This document shows positions 1 through 9,499 of a stretch of 64,000 nucleotides of DNA, in pieces. The stretch lies in NCBI GenBank assembly GCA_036172665.1, contig CM069877.1:18315001-18379000 (forward strand). The letters run 5' to 3'. The position numbers and the translations under genes are program-made. Source of the stretch: Prosopocoilus inquinatus (taxonomy: Eukaryota > Arthropoda > Insecta > Coleoptera > Lucanidae). Under the pieces are notes generated by a model. The model was not told the origin of the DNA. It saw nothing but the letters and a program-made list of their open reading frames with translations, and ran no database searches. Positions within the stretch are counted from its first letter, which is position 1. Every line of letters starts with the position of its first letter.

Positions 1-163
1 GGGACACCCGGTATGTTGAAAAGTTCTGTAACTGGGCTGATGTAACCGTTGACTTTTTTTAAATTACACTCGTTGCAGTCATTACTGTTCAGTTCAGGAA
101 AGAATACATGCACGTCATACACGGAACTCGTCTGTTTCAGTTGGTTGCACTACGTTAATCAAC

Positions 164-175
164 ACTATTATTAAT
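164..175. repeat. 12-bp target duplication, left copy
   Basis: ACTATTATTAAT at 164-175 recurs exactly at 768-779 and brackets the retrozyme insertion at 176-767. Confidence 0.8.
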
Positions 176-347
176 GAACAGATAAAATAGCGACATGTTA
201 CTATCGCTTTTTGACCTGCCATTGCAGTAGGATAGACAAATTGAAGCGGGATTTGCTCCTAATAAGTCCTCCATGCAAGGCGGCCATGCTTGCTGTCAAA
301 GCATAATGAAAGTTTTTAGAAAAATTTTGTGCAAATCGTTCTTGATT

Positions 348-436
348 GCAGTGAAAATCTCGAGCAGCCTCTGGACAGCTGTTTCAGCCCTGCTTGGGGC
401 TTCTTCAGCAGAAACGTAGCTCGACATTCCCACTGC
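348..436 (-). ncRNA. Type I hammerhead ribozyme (retrozyme copy A)
   Basis: On the minus strand the core reads CTGAAGA (408-402), stem II AGCCC/GGGCT, GAAA (385-382), palindromic stem III ACAGCTGT, then GTC (376-374) as cleavage triplet. Stem I has three paired blocks: GCAGTG/CACTGC at the base, TCGAGC/GCTCGA, and about five pairs next to the core. All conserved core positions are present, so activity is predicted. Stem III has no loop, so a dimer is probably needed for good cleavage. Confidence 0.88.
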
Positions 437-644
437 AGACCAAAAACGACTTGCCCAATTTATTCGCAATTGCGATGTAAGAATGATGAACAGCATGGGG
501 GACTTATTAGGAGCAAATCCCGCTTCAATTTGTCTATCCTACTGCAATGTCAGGTCAAAAAGCGATAGTAAGATGTCGCTATTTTATCTGTTCATCATTC
601 TTACATCGCATTTGCGAATAAATTGGGCAAGTCGTTTTTGGTCT

Positions 645-733
645 GCAGTGGGAATGTCGAGCTACGTCTCTGCTGAAGAAGCCCCAAGCAGGGCTGAAAC
701 ACCTGTCCAGAGGCTGCTCGAGGTTTTCACTGC
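645..733 (+). ncRNA. Type I hammerhead ribozyme (retrozyme copy B)
   Basis: Core CTGAAGA at 673-679, stem II AGCCC/GGGCT, GAAA and a GTC cleavage triplet are intact. Stem III reads ACACCTGT instead of the palindrome ACAGCTGT, so its two central positions face C against C. The stem would be weakened but not lost. Stem I blocks match copy A. Confidence 0.82.
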
Positions 734-857
734 AATCAAGAACGATTTGCACAAAATTTTTCTAAAAACTATTATTAATATCATATTTGAACTTGATTTA
801 ATGGTGTATTTCCGATACATAAAAATTCTCATGCACAGAGAAAAATGAATAGAAGAA

Positions 858-1022
858 AGTAACACAATTGTAGTCAGAATGCAGACAGGAACAAATTGTA
901 GCAAATATTAGCACAATTGTAATAAATATTACTATAAGAATGGCGTTTTGTTCCATAATTGTGCAAATATTTGCTACAATTTGTTCCCGTCTTCATTCTG
1001 ACTAGAATTGTGTTACTTTTTA
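858..1022. repeat. Hairpin inverted repeat
   Basis: An arm at about 858-925 (AGTAACACAATTGTAGTCAG) pairs with 948-1022 over about 65 bp with few mismatches. It is nested inside the larger inverted repeat 84-1121. Noncoding. Confidence 0.65.
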
Positions 1023-1121
1023 CTACTCTGTGTAGTGTTGATTAACGTAGGTAGTGCAACCACCTGAAATAGACGAGTTCCGTATATGACGTGCATGTAT
1101 TCTCTCCTGAATTGAACTGTA

Positions 1122-1579
1122 AACTTCTAGTGACATCGTATTTTTCTTTTTTTTACGGTCATTTAAAAATAGTTTCTTGAGTTTATTTCTTAATTGCCCT
1201 TCACCAAAATGTTTTATTCTGTCTCGGGATTTTATTTAGTCTTTGGTTGATTAAATATTGTATAAAATTCAATTGTATTTCTTTTACACCAACAGAATAG
1301 TGCGTGCAGTCATTGAGTATGTATTTGGCTGAAACAGCACACTCTCTTGGACCCTATCTATGATGTGAAATTACAACACAATCTTGATAAAGATAACAAA
1401 TTAAACATTGTTGAGAATCTTAAAATCTTTATACATGATAATATAAATTCTATTAACATTATTAATGAACAAACAATTTCTAATTCAATAAATTTCTTGA
1501 AATTAATTCATTATAATTTGTGTAATTGATCTGTTAACTGTTACATATTTTTATGATTTTATTAATACTGTTTAATTTA
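1122..1579. other. AT-rich stretch, nothing recognised
   Basis: This stretch is AT-rich. A 60-codon open frame at 1347-1529 is rich in Asn and Ile as expected from composition alone, and it has no recognisable domain. Confidence 0.5.
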
Positions 1580-2182
1580 CTGGGTGTCTCACAACGTATG
1601 GAGGAGATTGATAGGGCAGCTGTAGGACATCAAAATAAAGCTTTTTTTCTTAATTCGCTTTTGACCAAAACCCAATAATAAGAAAGTTACAGCAATTTAA
1701 CTTTCTTAATTTCTTCTTTAATTTACACCTATAGCTTCTTAATTAATAAAAATTATTTCACAAAATACAACTTTATTATTAAATAAACTCTAAATTTATC
1801 AAAACCACCATTCGTAAAATGTCTATGTTAATCTGTTTCCTAGTTTTGTTTTTAATTAGTAGGCGGTCCACAACGCCACGAGAACCCGTTTTTGGGCATT
1901 AAAGAAAAAATGAAATAGCCATAACTTTAACGTGACTACATTTTTTAAAATATTGTTTATTGTAAAACAGTGTTCGGATTAACTCATAAATACCTCAAAT
2001 TTGAATTTAAAACGTAAAATATTACTACAGTGAGTAACTTTTGCTTGTTAATTAATTTCACTTTAAACTCTTGAAATTTTTTAGTTATTGCTTGTTTAAC
2101 AAAAATTTATTAAGAAAAAATCTTTCATTTGATCTCCCCTAGCTATCCTTTTAATCTCCTCCGTAGGTTATGAGACACCCAG
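1580..2182. mobile_element. 603-bp MITE with CTGGGTGTCTCA ends, TA duplication
   Basis: Terminal inverted repeats of about 30 bp start CTGGGTGTCTCAYAACNTA and are flanked by TA on both sides (1578-1579, 2183-2184). A TA duplication suggests mobilisation by a Tc1/mariner-type transposase. Related pieces lie at 21706-21800, 25746-25940 and 26734-26870. No coding capacity. Confidence 0.75.
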
Positions 2183-2344
2183 TATAGTTATTTTATTTGT
2201 ATTTGAGTTTACTTTGTGTGTACTTGTTATTTCTTTAATTAATTTTTAAGGTAACTCTTGACAATGCCTTATTCTTATTACGGCGAAACCGGCCGTGAAA
2301 ATAAAAATTTAATTCCCAGAAGACTTCTTTTAATCTAATAACGT

Positions 2345-2598
2345 ATCCAGATGAAAAAAAACTCTTGCATTCTTTGAAATGACTACGATTAACGAACTAT
2401 GTCCTAGTTATGGTCTTAGTCCAGTAATCTTATTTACAACTGTCACCTGCCGCAAAAAGTAGCCTCAAGTTTATATCATTAAAAATGCAATATTACTAAT
2501 TAAAATTTTATTTTTAACAACAAATTTTAGTTAGCAAAGCTTGTTTAGTTTCGTAAAGAACAGATTACCGAATAGAAATTTTAACGTGATAAATGATA
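2345..2598. repeat. Dispersed repeat, copy 1
   Basis: Shares about 220 bp (for example TCACCTGCCGCAAAAA and TTAGCAAAGCTTGTTTAG) in the same orientation with 40925-41145. No coding potential or clear termini were found. Confidence 0.65.
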
Positions 2599-3309
2599 AA
2601 CATTGTGATTCTACTTTGGTGATATGTCGCAGTGAATGAACTCTCGCATTATTGTTAATTTATTTAAAAATAATGACTATTACCGAACTGAAAAATGCAA
2701 TTTATTCTAAAAGAAAATCTCCGGGGGCGGTTTGCTTCACTTGAATACGACGTTAATTGCCACACCGCGACATACAAACATAAATTAGAAGAAACCGCCG
2801 TGAACGAGCCTGCAGTAAAATGTTTAATTTTATTTGAATAGGTGATGCAGAGCACAACACTCCCTTTAATTAATTCTTTTCCACTCTGATCTGTCCTCTT
2901 ATCTCCATCCCCATCCCTTATCTCCGCAGAAGTTATTTTTCAACTCATTACTCATTACAGAGCAGAGTAACAACCGAGCTTTGTATTTGATCTCTGCAAT
3001 TGGAGGACTTCTTTTACGAACATAGTGTATTTTCTGTTACTAATTTATGATTATTTTCAAAAATAAACGTTGTAAACAATATTATTGCAACAACTTGCAT
3101 TTATTTTTTAGATTTGAAATAATGTTTTTTTTTTGTACAGAATCCTGATTTCTTACACCATTATTCATTAATGTGTCCTGGATTGCGTTGACTAATTCGG
3201 ACAAACTCCTTTCAGCCCGTGCAGATGGTTTTATCTTTTTTCGCTTGATCCAACGCAATTTGCATCCGCCTCGATAGATCTGCGGAATTAATCCGGCAGC
3301 CCTAGCTGT
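2599..3309. other. No feature recognised
   Basis: Unremarkable AT-rich sequence. The 63-codon minus-strand frame at 2664-2855 shows no domain. Confidence 0.4.
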
Positions 3310-4290
3310 GTTATAAGTAAGGGTCGGACATTCCTAGGATATCAGGTAAAAACCAGTATAAAAATGAACAAAGCAGCGGGGAGATTTTAACGTCGTCGTT
3401 AAACGGTTTATATGCCCGAGACACTCTCACCCTCGCGCTCATTGCATCAGGGGCAACCGTTTGACGTAAATTACGTGTGTAACAAAATTGCCTTTATATT
3501 TTCTTTCAAATTAAAAATTATGAAAACATTAAAATTCTTTAATGTAACTTTTAAAAATACTGGCATTATACATTTAATTCATATCAATTATAGAGCCGTC
3601 ACTGCAAAAATATTGCGAGCTCATTTGGAAATGATTCGGTTATGTAAACAACTTTTATATCTAGTCGACCAGAACTGTAGTGATTACTGTGTGCCGCATA
3701 GACTTCAAGGGCTTCGACTGGTTTATTGTTTTGTTTTTACGGGACAGACGCATTAAAGATTCGAACTTTTTCCGACTATGATCGCTTCAGCATATTAATA
3801 GTTTCTCGTATATTTAACGAAATCTTCCGCCTAAAATGCGCCTAGATCTGGTTATATGTATGGGTCGGACATTCCTAGGATATCTGATAAAAACCAGTAT
3901 AAAGGTAAACAAAGCAGCGGCGTAGATTTCAACGTCGCCGCTGAATGGTTTATATGCTCAAGGCACTCTCACCCTCGCGCTCATTGCATCGGAAGCAACC
4001 GTTTGATGTAAATTACGTGTGTAACAGAATTGCCTCTATCGTTTCTTTCAAATTAATAATTATGAAAACATTACAATTCTTTAATGTAACTTTTAAAAAA
4101 ACTGGCATAATACATTTAATTCATATTAATTATAGCACTGTCACAGCAAGAAGAATGCGAGTTCATTTGGGAACGATTCGGTTACGTAAACAAGTTTTTA
4201 TATCCAGTCGACCAGAATTGTAGTGGTTACTGCGTGCCACATAGATTTCTCGGGCTTCGACTGATTTATTGTTTAGCTAGGTCTGGCCCG
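3310..4290 (+). repeat. Tandem duplication, about 541-bp period, TATA box in each copy
   Basis: GGGTCGGACATTCCTAGGAT occurs at 3321 and 3862, followed in each copy by ACCAGTATAAA and, about 30 bp on, GC-richer sequence that includes CACTCTCACCCTCGCGCTCA. Both copies keep related frames (3412-3756 and 3945-4223) beginning near LSPSRSLH, with Lys/Asn-rich divergence after that. The promoter-like arrangement could be two tandem solo LTRs or a duplicated transcribed repeat; coding is not supported. Confidence 0.55.
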
Positions 4291-5060
4291 TAAACGGTCA
4301 ATAATATTGTCAATGATACTCACTGAAGCAACTCAATGATCGTGTACGAGACGATTGAAGCGATTGTCAATCGATGGACGAAGATTGATGGAAATTTTGA
4401 TTGAAGCGCATTGAGGCTGGCCGTTAATGAATTAAAAATAACCTGTTATTCGATTATTAAAATAACCTATACATGGTGTTGAAAAATTCATTTCCAAATT
4501 TCTAGGACAAGTAAAGGAGGTCACAATAAGACTTTTTTGTATTATAACTTAGGGTCGAAAAATAATAATTACTTTTAAGACTGTAAAAATGACTTAATGT
4601 TGCAGAATACTGAAGAAATTATTAACATATTAACGAGGTAATTAAATGAATAAAATTTTATTGCACAGAGTGTAAATGTTCCCAAACCTTTGGTTTTATG
4701 ATACGCTGTTATGCGCGGACGCTACAGTACTTTTGCAGAAGCAAAAGGTTGGCTTTTTTCAGTCTTATAAAGATATTTATTACTATCTTATTAATTAAAA
4801 GTCGGCCGAGCACCCCATCCGGGTGTCTACATGAATTTTGTGAACAGTATTTCGAGTTTTGTCGGCTCAAATAAATTGCTTTTTGGCCGTAACGTGCTTG
4901 ATTCATTTATTCAACTTCTGTTTAACAACCTTGGGTTGTTCTACCTTTGAGAAGGGAGGTCCAGTCACTATCTTCAGGGGTACGTCATCGAGGGAACGGA
5001 TCCAAAGTTTATGCCCTTGTCGGGAACACCTAAGGACGCACCTTTCCGCCGTATGTTCTT
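4291..5060. other. No gene; element-end-like sequence
   Basis: GGCCCGTAAACGGTCAATA near 4286 resembles the reverse complement of 17515-17550, which hints at shared element termini. The rest is featureless. Confidence 0.3.
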
Positions 5061-5323
5061 GACGCATTTGGATTGCCTAACCATCGCTGGGTGGCGCCCT
5101 TTTCCGTAACACCTTTAGAGACATCCCACGCTGTCTCCACTGAGCGGGCACCGTTACGCAACTCCAGTTTTCAATCTTGTTTTCAACTGGACGACTGATC
5201 TGACTTCTGGGCCGAGGTAAGTTACGGAATTAGCGCAGGCACTCTCATCTCTTCTGAGTGGGTCAAACGCGTCGAACTCTCGTTTTTGGTTCCCGAACGA
5301 GAGAAAGGTGACAAGTATATTTT

Positions 5324-5341
5324 TGGCGCCCAAGGTGGGGC
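5324..5341 (+). other. Primer binding site (tRNA-Lys type)
   Basis: TGGCGCCCAAGGTGGGGC differs at one position from the complement of the animal tRNA-Lys 3' end used by many retroelements. It lies about 225 bp before the Gag start. Confidence 0.75.
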
Positions 5342-5566
5342 CTTACATCGTCAAGTCACATTGTCAAGGTTACATTTTCGAAGCCATTTTTCTAGTATCG
5401 GACATTTCCGTATAAATGTTCCTTCTTGTTTGTCGAATTCTATTTAAATTCAGATTTCCCCTTTACCCATTGCGGATCTTGTTTTTACGAAAATTTTCTC
5501 TTTTATTTGTCTTGTACTGGCGCACGAGTTGGGTTCTGTTTTTAAACGTCATGGCGTTCCGGAATT

Positions 5567-6830
5567 ATGGACGTTAAGTTTGAAATTAATCGTTTAGCTC
5601 AAGATGAGTTGGCATACGAACTTAAGATTCGCGGTGTTGCTTCTGATCAGCCGGTAGCCTCCATGAGGACAGCTCTTAGGAATTTGTTGCCTTTAGAAAA
5701 GTGTACTAGCTTCATTGCTTCCACTTATCCTTTCGCGGTGGCGAAAATCTTGCGACACTGAAAAGTAACCGAAATCATAGACCTGGTTAAGAATTTTTTT
5801 GATGTCCCTTAGTCAAACCCATTTAAGTGAATTTAATATAAAGTCGCCCATGAACATGCTAATCGTTGTCGCTCAAAAGTAGCTGCCGACGTCGAGAAGA
5901 AACGTTCGATGTTGTTGGTGCAGATCGTTTCGGCTTATTCTGACTTTTAAGCCAAAGCTAAGGCATGCGGACGTCAGTCGTCGGGAAATCAGACAGTCTT
6001 AGGTTTAAGCGCAGTCGTGGGTATTTTCGGTTTCTTCTAGTTCGGATCTTTTAGATAAGGATTCGGATGGCGATGTAAACCGTACACCTGCTCCTCTAAG
6101 TCTCAACTTCCAGTTAAGTGGAATAACAATCAAGAACTGCCATTGAATGCGTTCCTGGAACGTGTGAGTGAACTTCATATATCACGTAACGTAACAAAAG
6201 GGCAACTATTTAAATCGACCTCTGATTTGTTAAAGGGTTCGGCTTTGATCTGGTTTCGTGCGAATCGGAAACTTTTGAGTGATTGGGACGATTTGGTCGC
6301 GAAATTACATGAGACGTTTTTGAACAGAGATTATGATGATAATTTGTTTGAGGAAATCAAGAAGCGGACTAAAAGGTCATAACGAAAGTATGGGAGTGTA
6401 CGTTGCAGCCATGACCAATATATTTGATCGGTTATCGGTAGAAGTTTCGGAGAAGATTCAGCTGAACATCTTGCTCAAAAATATTCTCCCATTTTATCAG
6501 TCTTAGTTAGAGTTGATTGAGATTACGTCGATAGACCAGCTAATACAAGTTTATCGATCTTTAGATGCTCGCAAAATTGCAGTAGAATAATTTGTTCCCC
6601 CACCTCGGAAGAGTCAGACATTAAAACCTGACCCTGCATACTTGTCATCTAAAGCGTCAACATCCTCCGTTGATTCTCTTAGACCTAATGAGAAGAGGAA
6701 GTGCTGAAATTATAAAGAGTCTGGGCATTTAGCTTCAAGATGCCCTCAACCTAAGACTAGATACTGTTTAGGTTGTGGTACTCCTAACGTCATCCGTACG
6801 AACTGTCCTCAATGTTCGGGAAACCGACAA
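5567..6830 (+). pseudogene. Gag remnant of the old gypsy element
   Basis: The start at 5567 gives an N-terminal piece with the helical motif LAQDELAYELKIRG, similar to the SAP-like start of other insect gypsy Gag proteins, and stops after 64 codons. A capsid piece (6143-6382) contains LLKGSALIWFRAN and WDDLVAKLHETF. Two zinc knuckles follow at about 6705-6828 (GHLASRCP, then CLGCG..NCPQC); the first knuckle has a stop where Trp is expected. Non-functional. Confidence 0.75.
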
Positions 6831-6914
6831 AGGGTGCAGCAGAAGATCGACTGGAGCATCTTCGCCCTCAATAATCGGTCACAAATCATCAACAAGTCAT
6901 TTTAGATTTCGTCT

Positions 6915-7350
6915 TTGCACATACGAGAGGTGACGAACGTCCTTACTTGGAACTGTCCATCCTTTGTACTCCTTTTTTTGGTTTGCCTTGATTCAGAAGC
7001 ATCAAAAACTATAGTTGGGAAATTCGGTTGGAAAGTCTTGAAAGATTTAAGTTTCAAGTTAAGTTCAAGTACAGTCGCTAATGGTGACGTATGTCCAAGT
7101 CCTGGTTATGTCAGTGTTCCATTCCTCTTGCGGGATGTGATTAAAGTTATGGATGTCCTGGTTGCGCCTAGCTTACAACATGATTTAATTTTGAGAGCCG
7201 ATTTCTGACGCATTGTTTCACATCTTACAACTAACGAATTGAAATTATCATTTCAGCGTGCTTATAAAATTGATGCTGTTGTACCATAGAGTCATTTATC
7301 AGATACTGTTGAACGGGCCCTTGATGACGTCATTAATAAGTCCTTTTCGT
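6915..7350 (+). pseudogene. Retropepsin-like protease remnant
   Basis: The frame 6915-7208 contains LDSEASKTIVG where an aspartic protease has L-D-(T/S)-G-A, so the essential Gly is replaced by Glu. VAPSLQHDLILRADF matches the usual C-terminal hydrophobic strand and helix. The continuation (LSDTVERALDDVINKSF) leads towards RT and is cut by the insertion at 7361. Confidence 0.65.
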
Positions 7351-7841
7351 GAGGACGGACGTTTTGGCGTCACCGACCAGCTTCAATGGGACAGAGTGGG
7401 TACTCTCAAACTCCATGCGAGAAGAAACCCAAGGCGCCACTTAATTTTTCTTTGGCAGGGAACCGCGGGGAAAATCAAGAAAACGCGTCTCATCCAAAAT
7501 ATTTTGATAATTCAAAATTTTATTAACAAAAAGAAGAGCAATTAAACCGTACAACACAAAATCACAACTTGTGTTAGCTTATCAACAATTATCGCTCACA
7601 CACTAAAAACGCAAGTCATTAAAGGCTACGTTAACCGAAAAGAACAGGACAAAATATTAATGCCAATCACTGTAAAATCTTAGGTCAGCACCAACCAATG
7701 AGATCGAAATATCAGGAGTCAAGTCCCACATCAGCCCGTGTTAATATTAGCTTTCGCCACATTGCACAACTCTTAACGCCTTAAAAAAAGAAAGAAAACT
7801 TCACCGTAATTCTAACTTCTCAAAACACGTTTAATTAATTA

Positions 7842-8108
7842 AACTCAGAGCGGCTATTCAAACAGAATTCCGTGGCGCCAGCGAGTTTAAAATAGCGTGC
7901 GAAGCGTCGGCGGTGAAACACCGCCAGATGTTTGCTATACAGGGTGTCTCGAGGTCGGACGAAAATTGAATTTTGAATTCAATTTCTGCCCGACCCCGAG
8001 ACACCCTGTATAGTGAATATCTGGCGGAGTTTCGTCGCTGGCGCCTCATGGCTATTTTTAGCTCACGAGCGCCGCGGAATTCTTTCGATTAACCGCCCTG
8101 AGTGTAAC
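7842..8108. repeat. Large imperfect palindrome with a 73-bp hairpin MITE at its centre
   Basis: The outer arms (CGCCAGCGAG...CCGCCAGATGTTTGC and its inverted partner to 8108) pair over about 95 bp. At the centre, 7938-8010 is a near-perfect hairpin starting TACAGGGTGTCTCG, flanked by TA on both sides (7936-7937, 8011-8012). Confidence 0.7.
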
Positions 8109-8635
8109 TCTTTGCGTTTCGTTCGTGCGCTTTCATTGTCACCCTAGGATAGCGAATTTCTCTGTGAAACTAGTTTGAGGAAAGTGGGTTTTGAAAGTTA
8201 ATTTACGGCAAAGTTGCTTTTTTGTTTAGAGTTTTTAAGAGTGGCGTAATGTGTTGAAATAGGTTGCAGTCGTGGGTATTCACACAACGTGTCGGCGCAG
8301 GATTTGACCCCCGATATTTAGAGCCCATTGGTTGGTGTTGACATAAGATTCTGCAGTGGTTGGCGTTCATATCTTGTCCTTTTCTTTTTTCTGTACCCCT
8401 CTTCTTTCCACGCGATATTTCGAGCAGAGTCGAAGGAGTCATTATTACAAATTACCTAGTAGTAACAGCACGTGTTTGGTGTGGGTTTTTGAACCCGTTC
8501 TTATGAGGTGAATTTCGCCCCAGTTTGTGGTGGTGCATATTCCAAGCGGCTTAAGCCGGCTCAATCCGCTGCCCTTGCGACAATCAATGCTCCGGCATTC
8601 TCCACGCCTGTTCCCAAAGTAGAGCTTTGCGAATA

Positions 8636-8704
8636 GGTGAGTTAATCTTCGTGTGTAATGAATCGCTTCGAACGCTCCTATCGTGTAAATTTCTTTCCCT
8701 TTCA
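8636..8704 (+). other. Possible 69-bp intron
   Basis: AG|GTGAGTTAATC at 8635-8646 and a pyrimidine tract TTTCTTTCCCTTTCAG ending at 8704 have the form of a short insect intron. No protein domain is recognisable on either side, so this is weak. Confidence 0.25.
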
Positions 8705-9499
8705 GGCTTTATCGGCCCCTTATCTGCATTTTTATCGGCCCCTGTATCTGTACGTACACGTTTCATTTACGGAAACGTTTGAACTCTTGCCCGAGCGAGG
8801 CTCCAACCGCCATTCTCCACCCTGATATCGTGCGAGCCGTGTGTTGTCGAGCACGCTTTGCAGGTCCCCCCCCTTCTGTTGGAAGCCCTGTAGAGGAATT
8901 TGAACCTTGCCGACCCCGTCGACTGGAAGCGACGTGAAGGGCGTACTCTACAAAACAGTTCGGACGAAACGTTTATTTATTTTTAATGTGATATTGCCCG
9001 TTTTTCTATGGGAATTTTTGTGATTTTGTTTACAATTTATCGCATGTTTCAACGAAGTACGTCTTTGCGCGATTCGAAGTGTAATTGTAATGGGCGGTTT
9101 TGCTTAATGAATCAAGTATTGTTTAATGTTTTTTTTTTAACTTCCGCTCCTTTGTGTTGCGTTGAAGTATTTTCTTGCGATACACTACAAAGTCGCATTA
9201 AGCGATCCGCCTTATTTACGTCACGTATTGGTACTTATATTTTACAACAGTTTAAGAATTGAATAAAGCTTATTTTAAAATATTTTGGATGAGTCGCGTT
9301 TTCTTGATTTTCCCCACGGTTCCCTATAGCCAAAAAAATAAGTGGCGCCTTGTCTTTCTTCTCGCAAAAAGTTTGAGAGTACCCACCCTATCCCACTGAA
9401 GCTGGGTAGCGACGCCGAAACGACTGTCACGGCGATCACTTGCAAATGCCTGCACTGGTAGGTAGAAAAGCTAACTTCTAAACCTTGTTGTGCTATGAG

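Larger units (their letters stand above)
176..767. mobile_element. Retrozyme insertion, fold-back dimer (minus then plus unit)
   Basis: This is a non-autonomous hammerhead-bearing retroelement, matching what is known as a metazoan retrozyme. The left unit (about 176-493) is on the minus strand and the right unit (about 494-767) on the plus strand. The insertion begins GAACAGATAAAATAG and ends TTTTTCTAA(AA), the same ends seen at 34751-35092 and close to those at 17925-19669. It is flanked by a perfect 12-bp duplication. Open frames that cross it are a by-product of the repeat and are not counted as genes. Confidence 0.85.
84..1121. repeat. Inverted-repeat element split by a retrozyme
   Basis: An arm of about 80 bp at 84-166 (containing GAACTCGTCTGTTTCAG) recurs inverted at 1034-1121 with a few mismatches. 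Between the arms lie the retrozyme insertion (176-767) and a second hairpin (858-1022). Without the retrozyme the element would be roughly 440 bp, the size of a fold-back MITE. No coding capacity is visible. Its own target duplication was not found. Confidence 0.6.
7361..9420. mobile_element. 2-kb insertion with 150-170 bp inverted arms
   Basis: The left arm (7361-7530; GTGGGTACTCTCAAACT, AAAATCAAGAAAACGCG) recurs inverted at about 9255-9420 at roughly 85% by eye. The arms exactly interrupt the protease-RT linker of the old gypsy element. Inside lie a large palindrome and a possible short intron. No transposase was recognised, and no target duplication was identified. Confidence 0.6.

Noticed and set aside
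483..848. Open frames crossing retrozyme units (also 18412-18714, 18704-18994, 19087-19377, 19399-19674, 34778-35014)
   Set aside because: They are the same 312-bp unit read through a structured RNA, appear in several frames and on both strands, and have no domain. The hammerhead explains the conservation.
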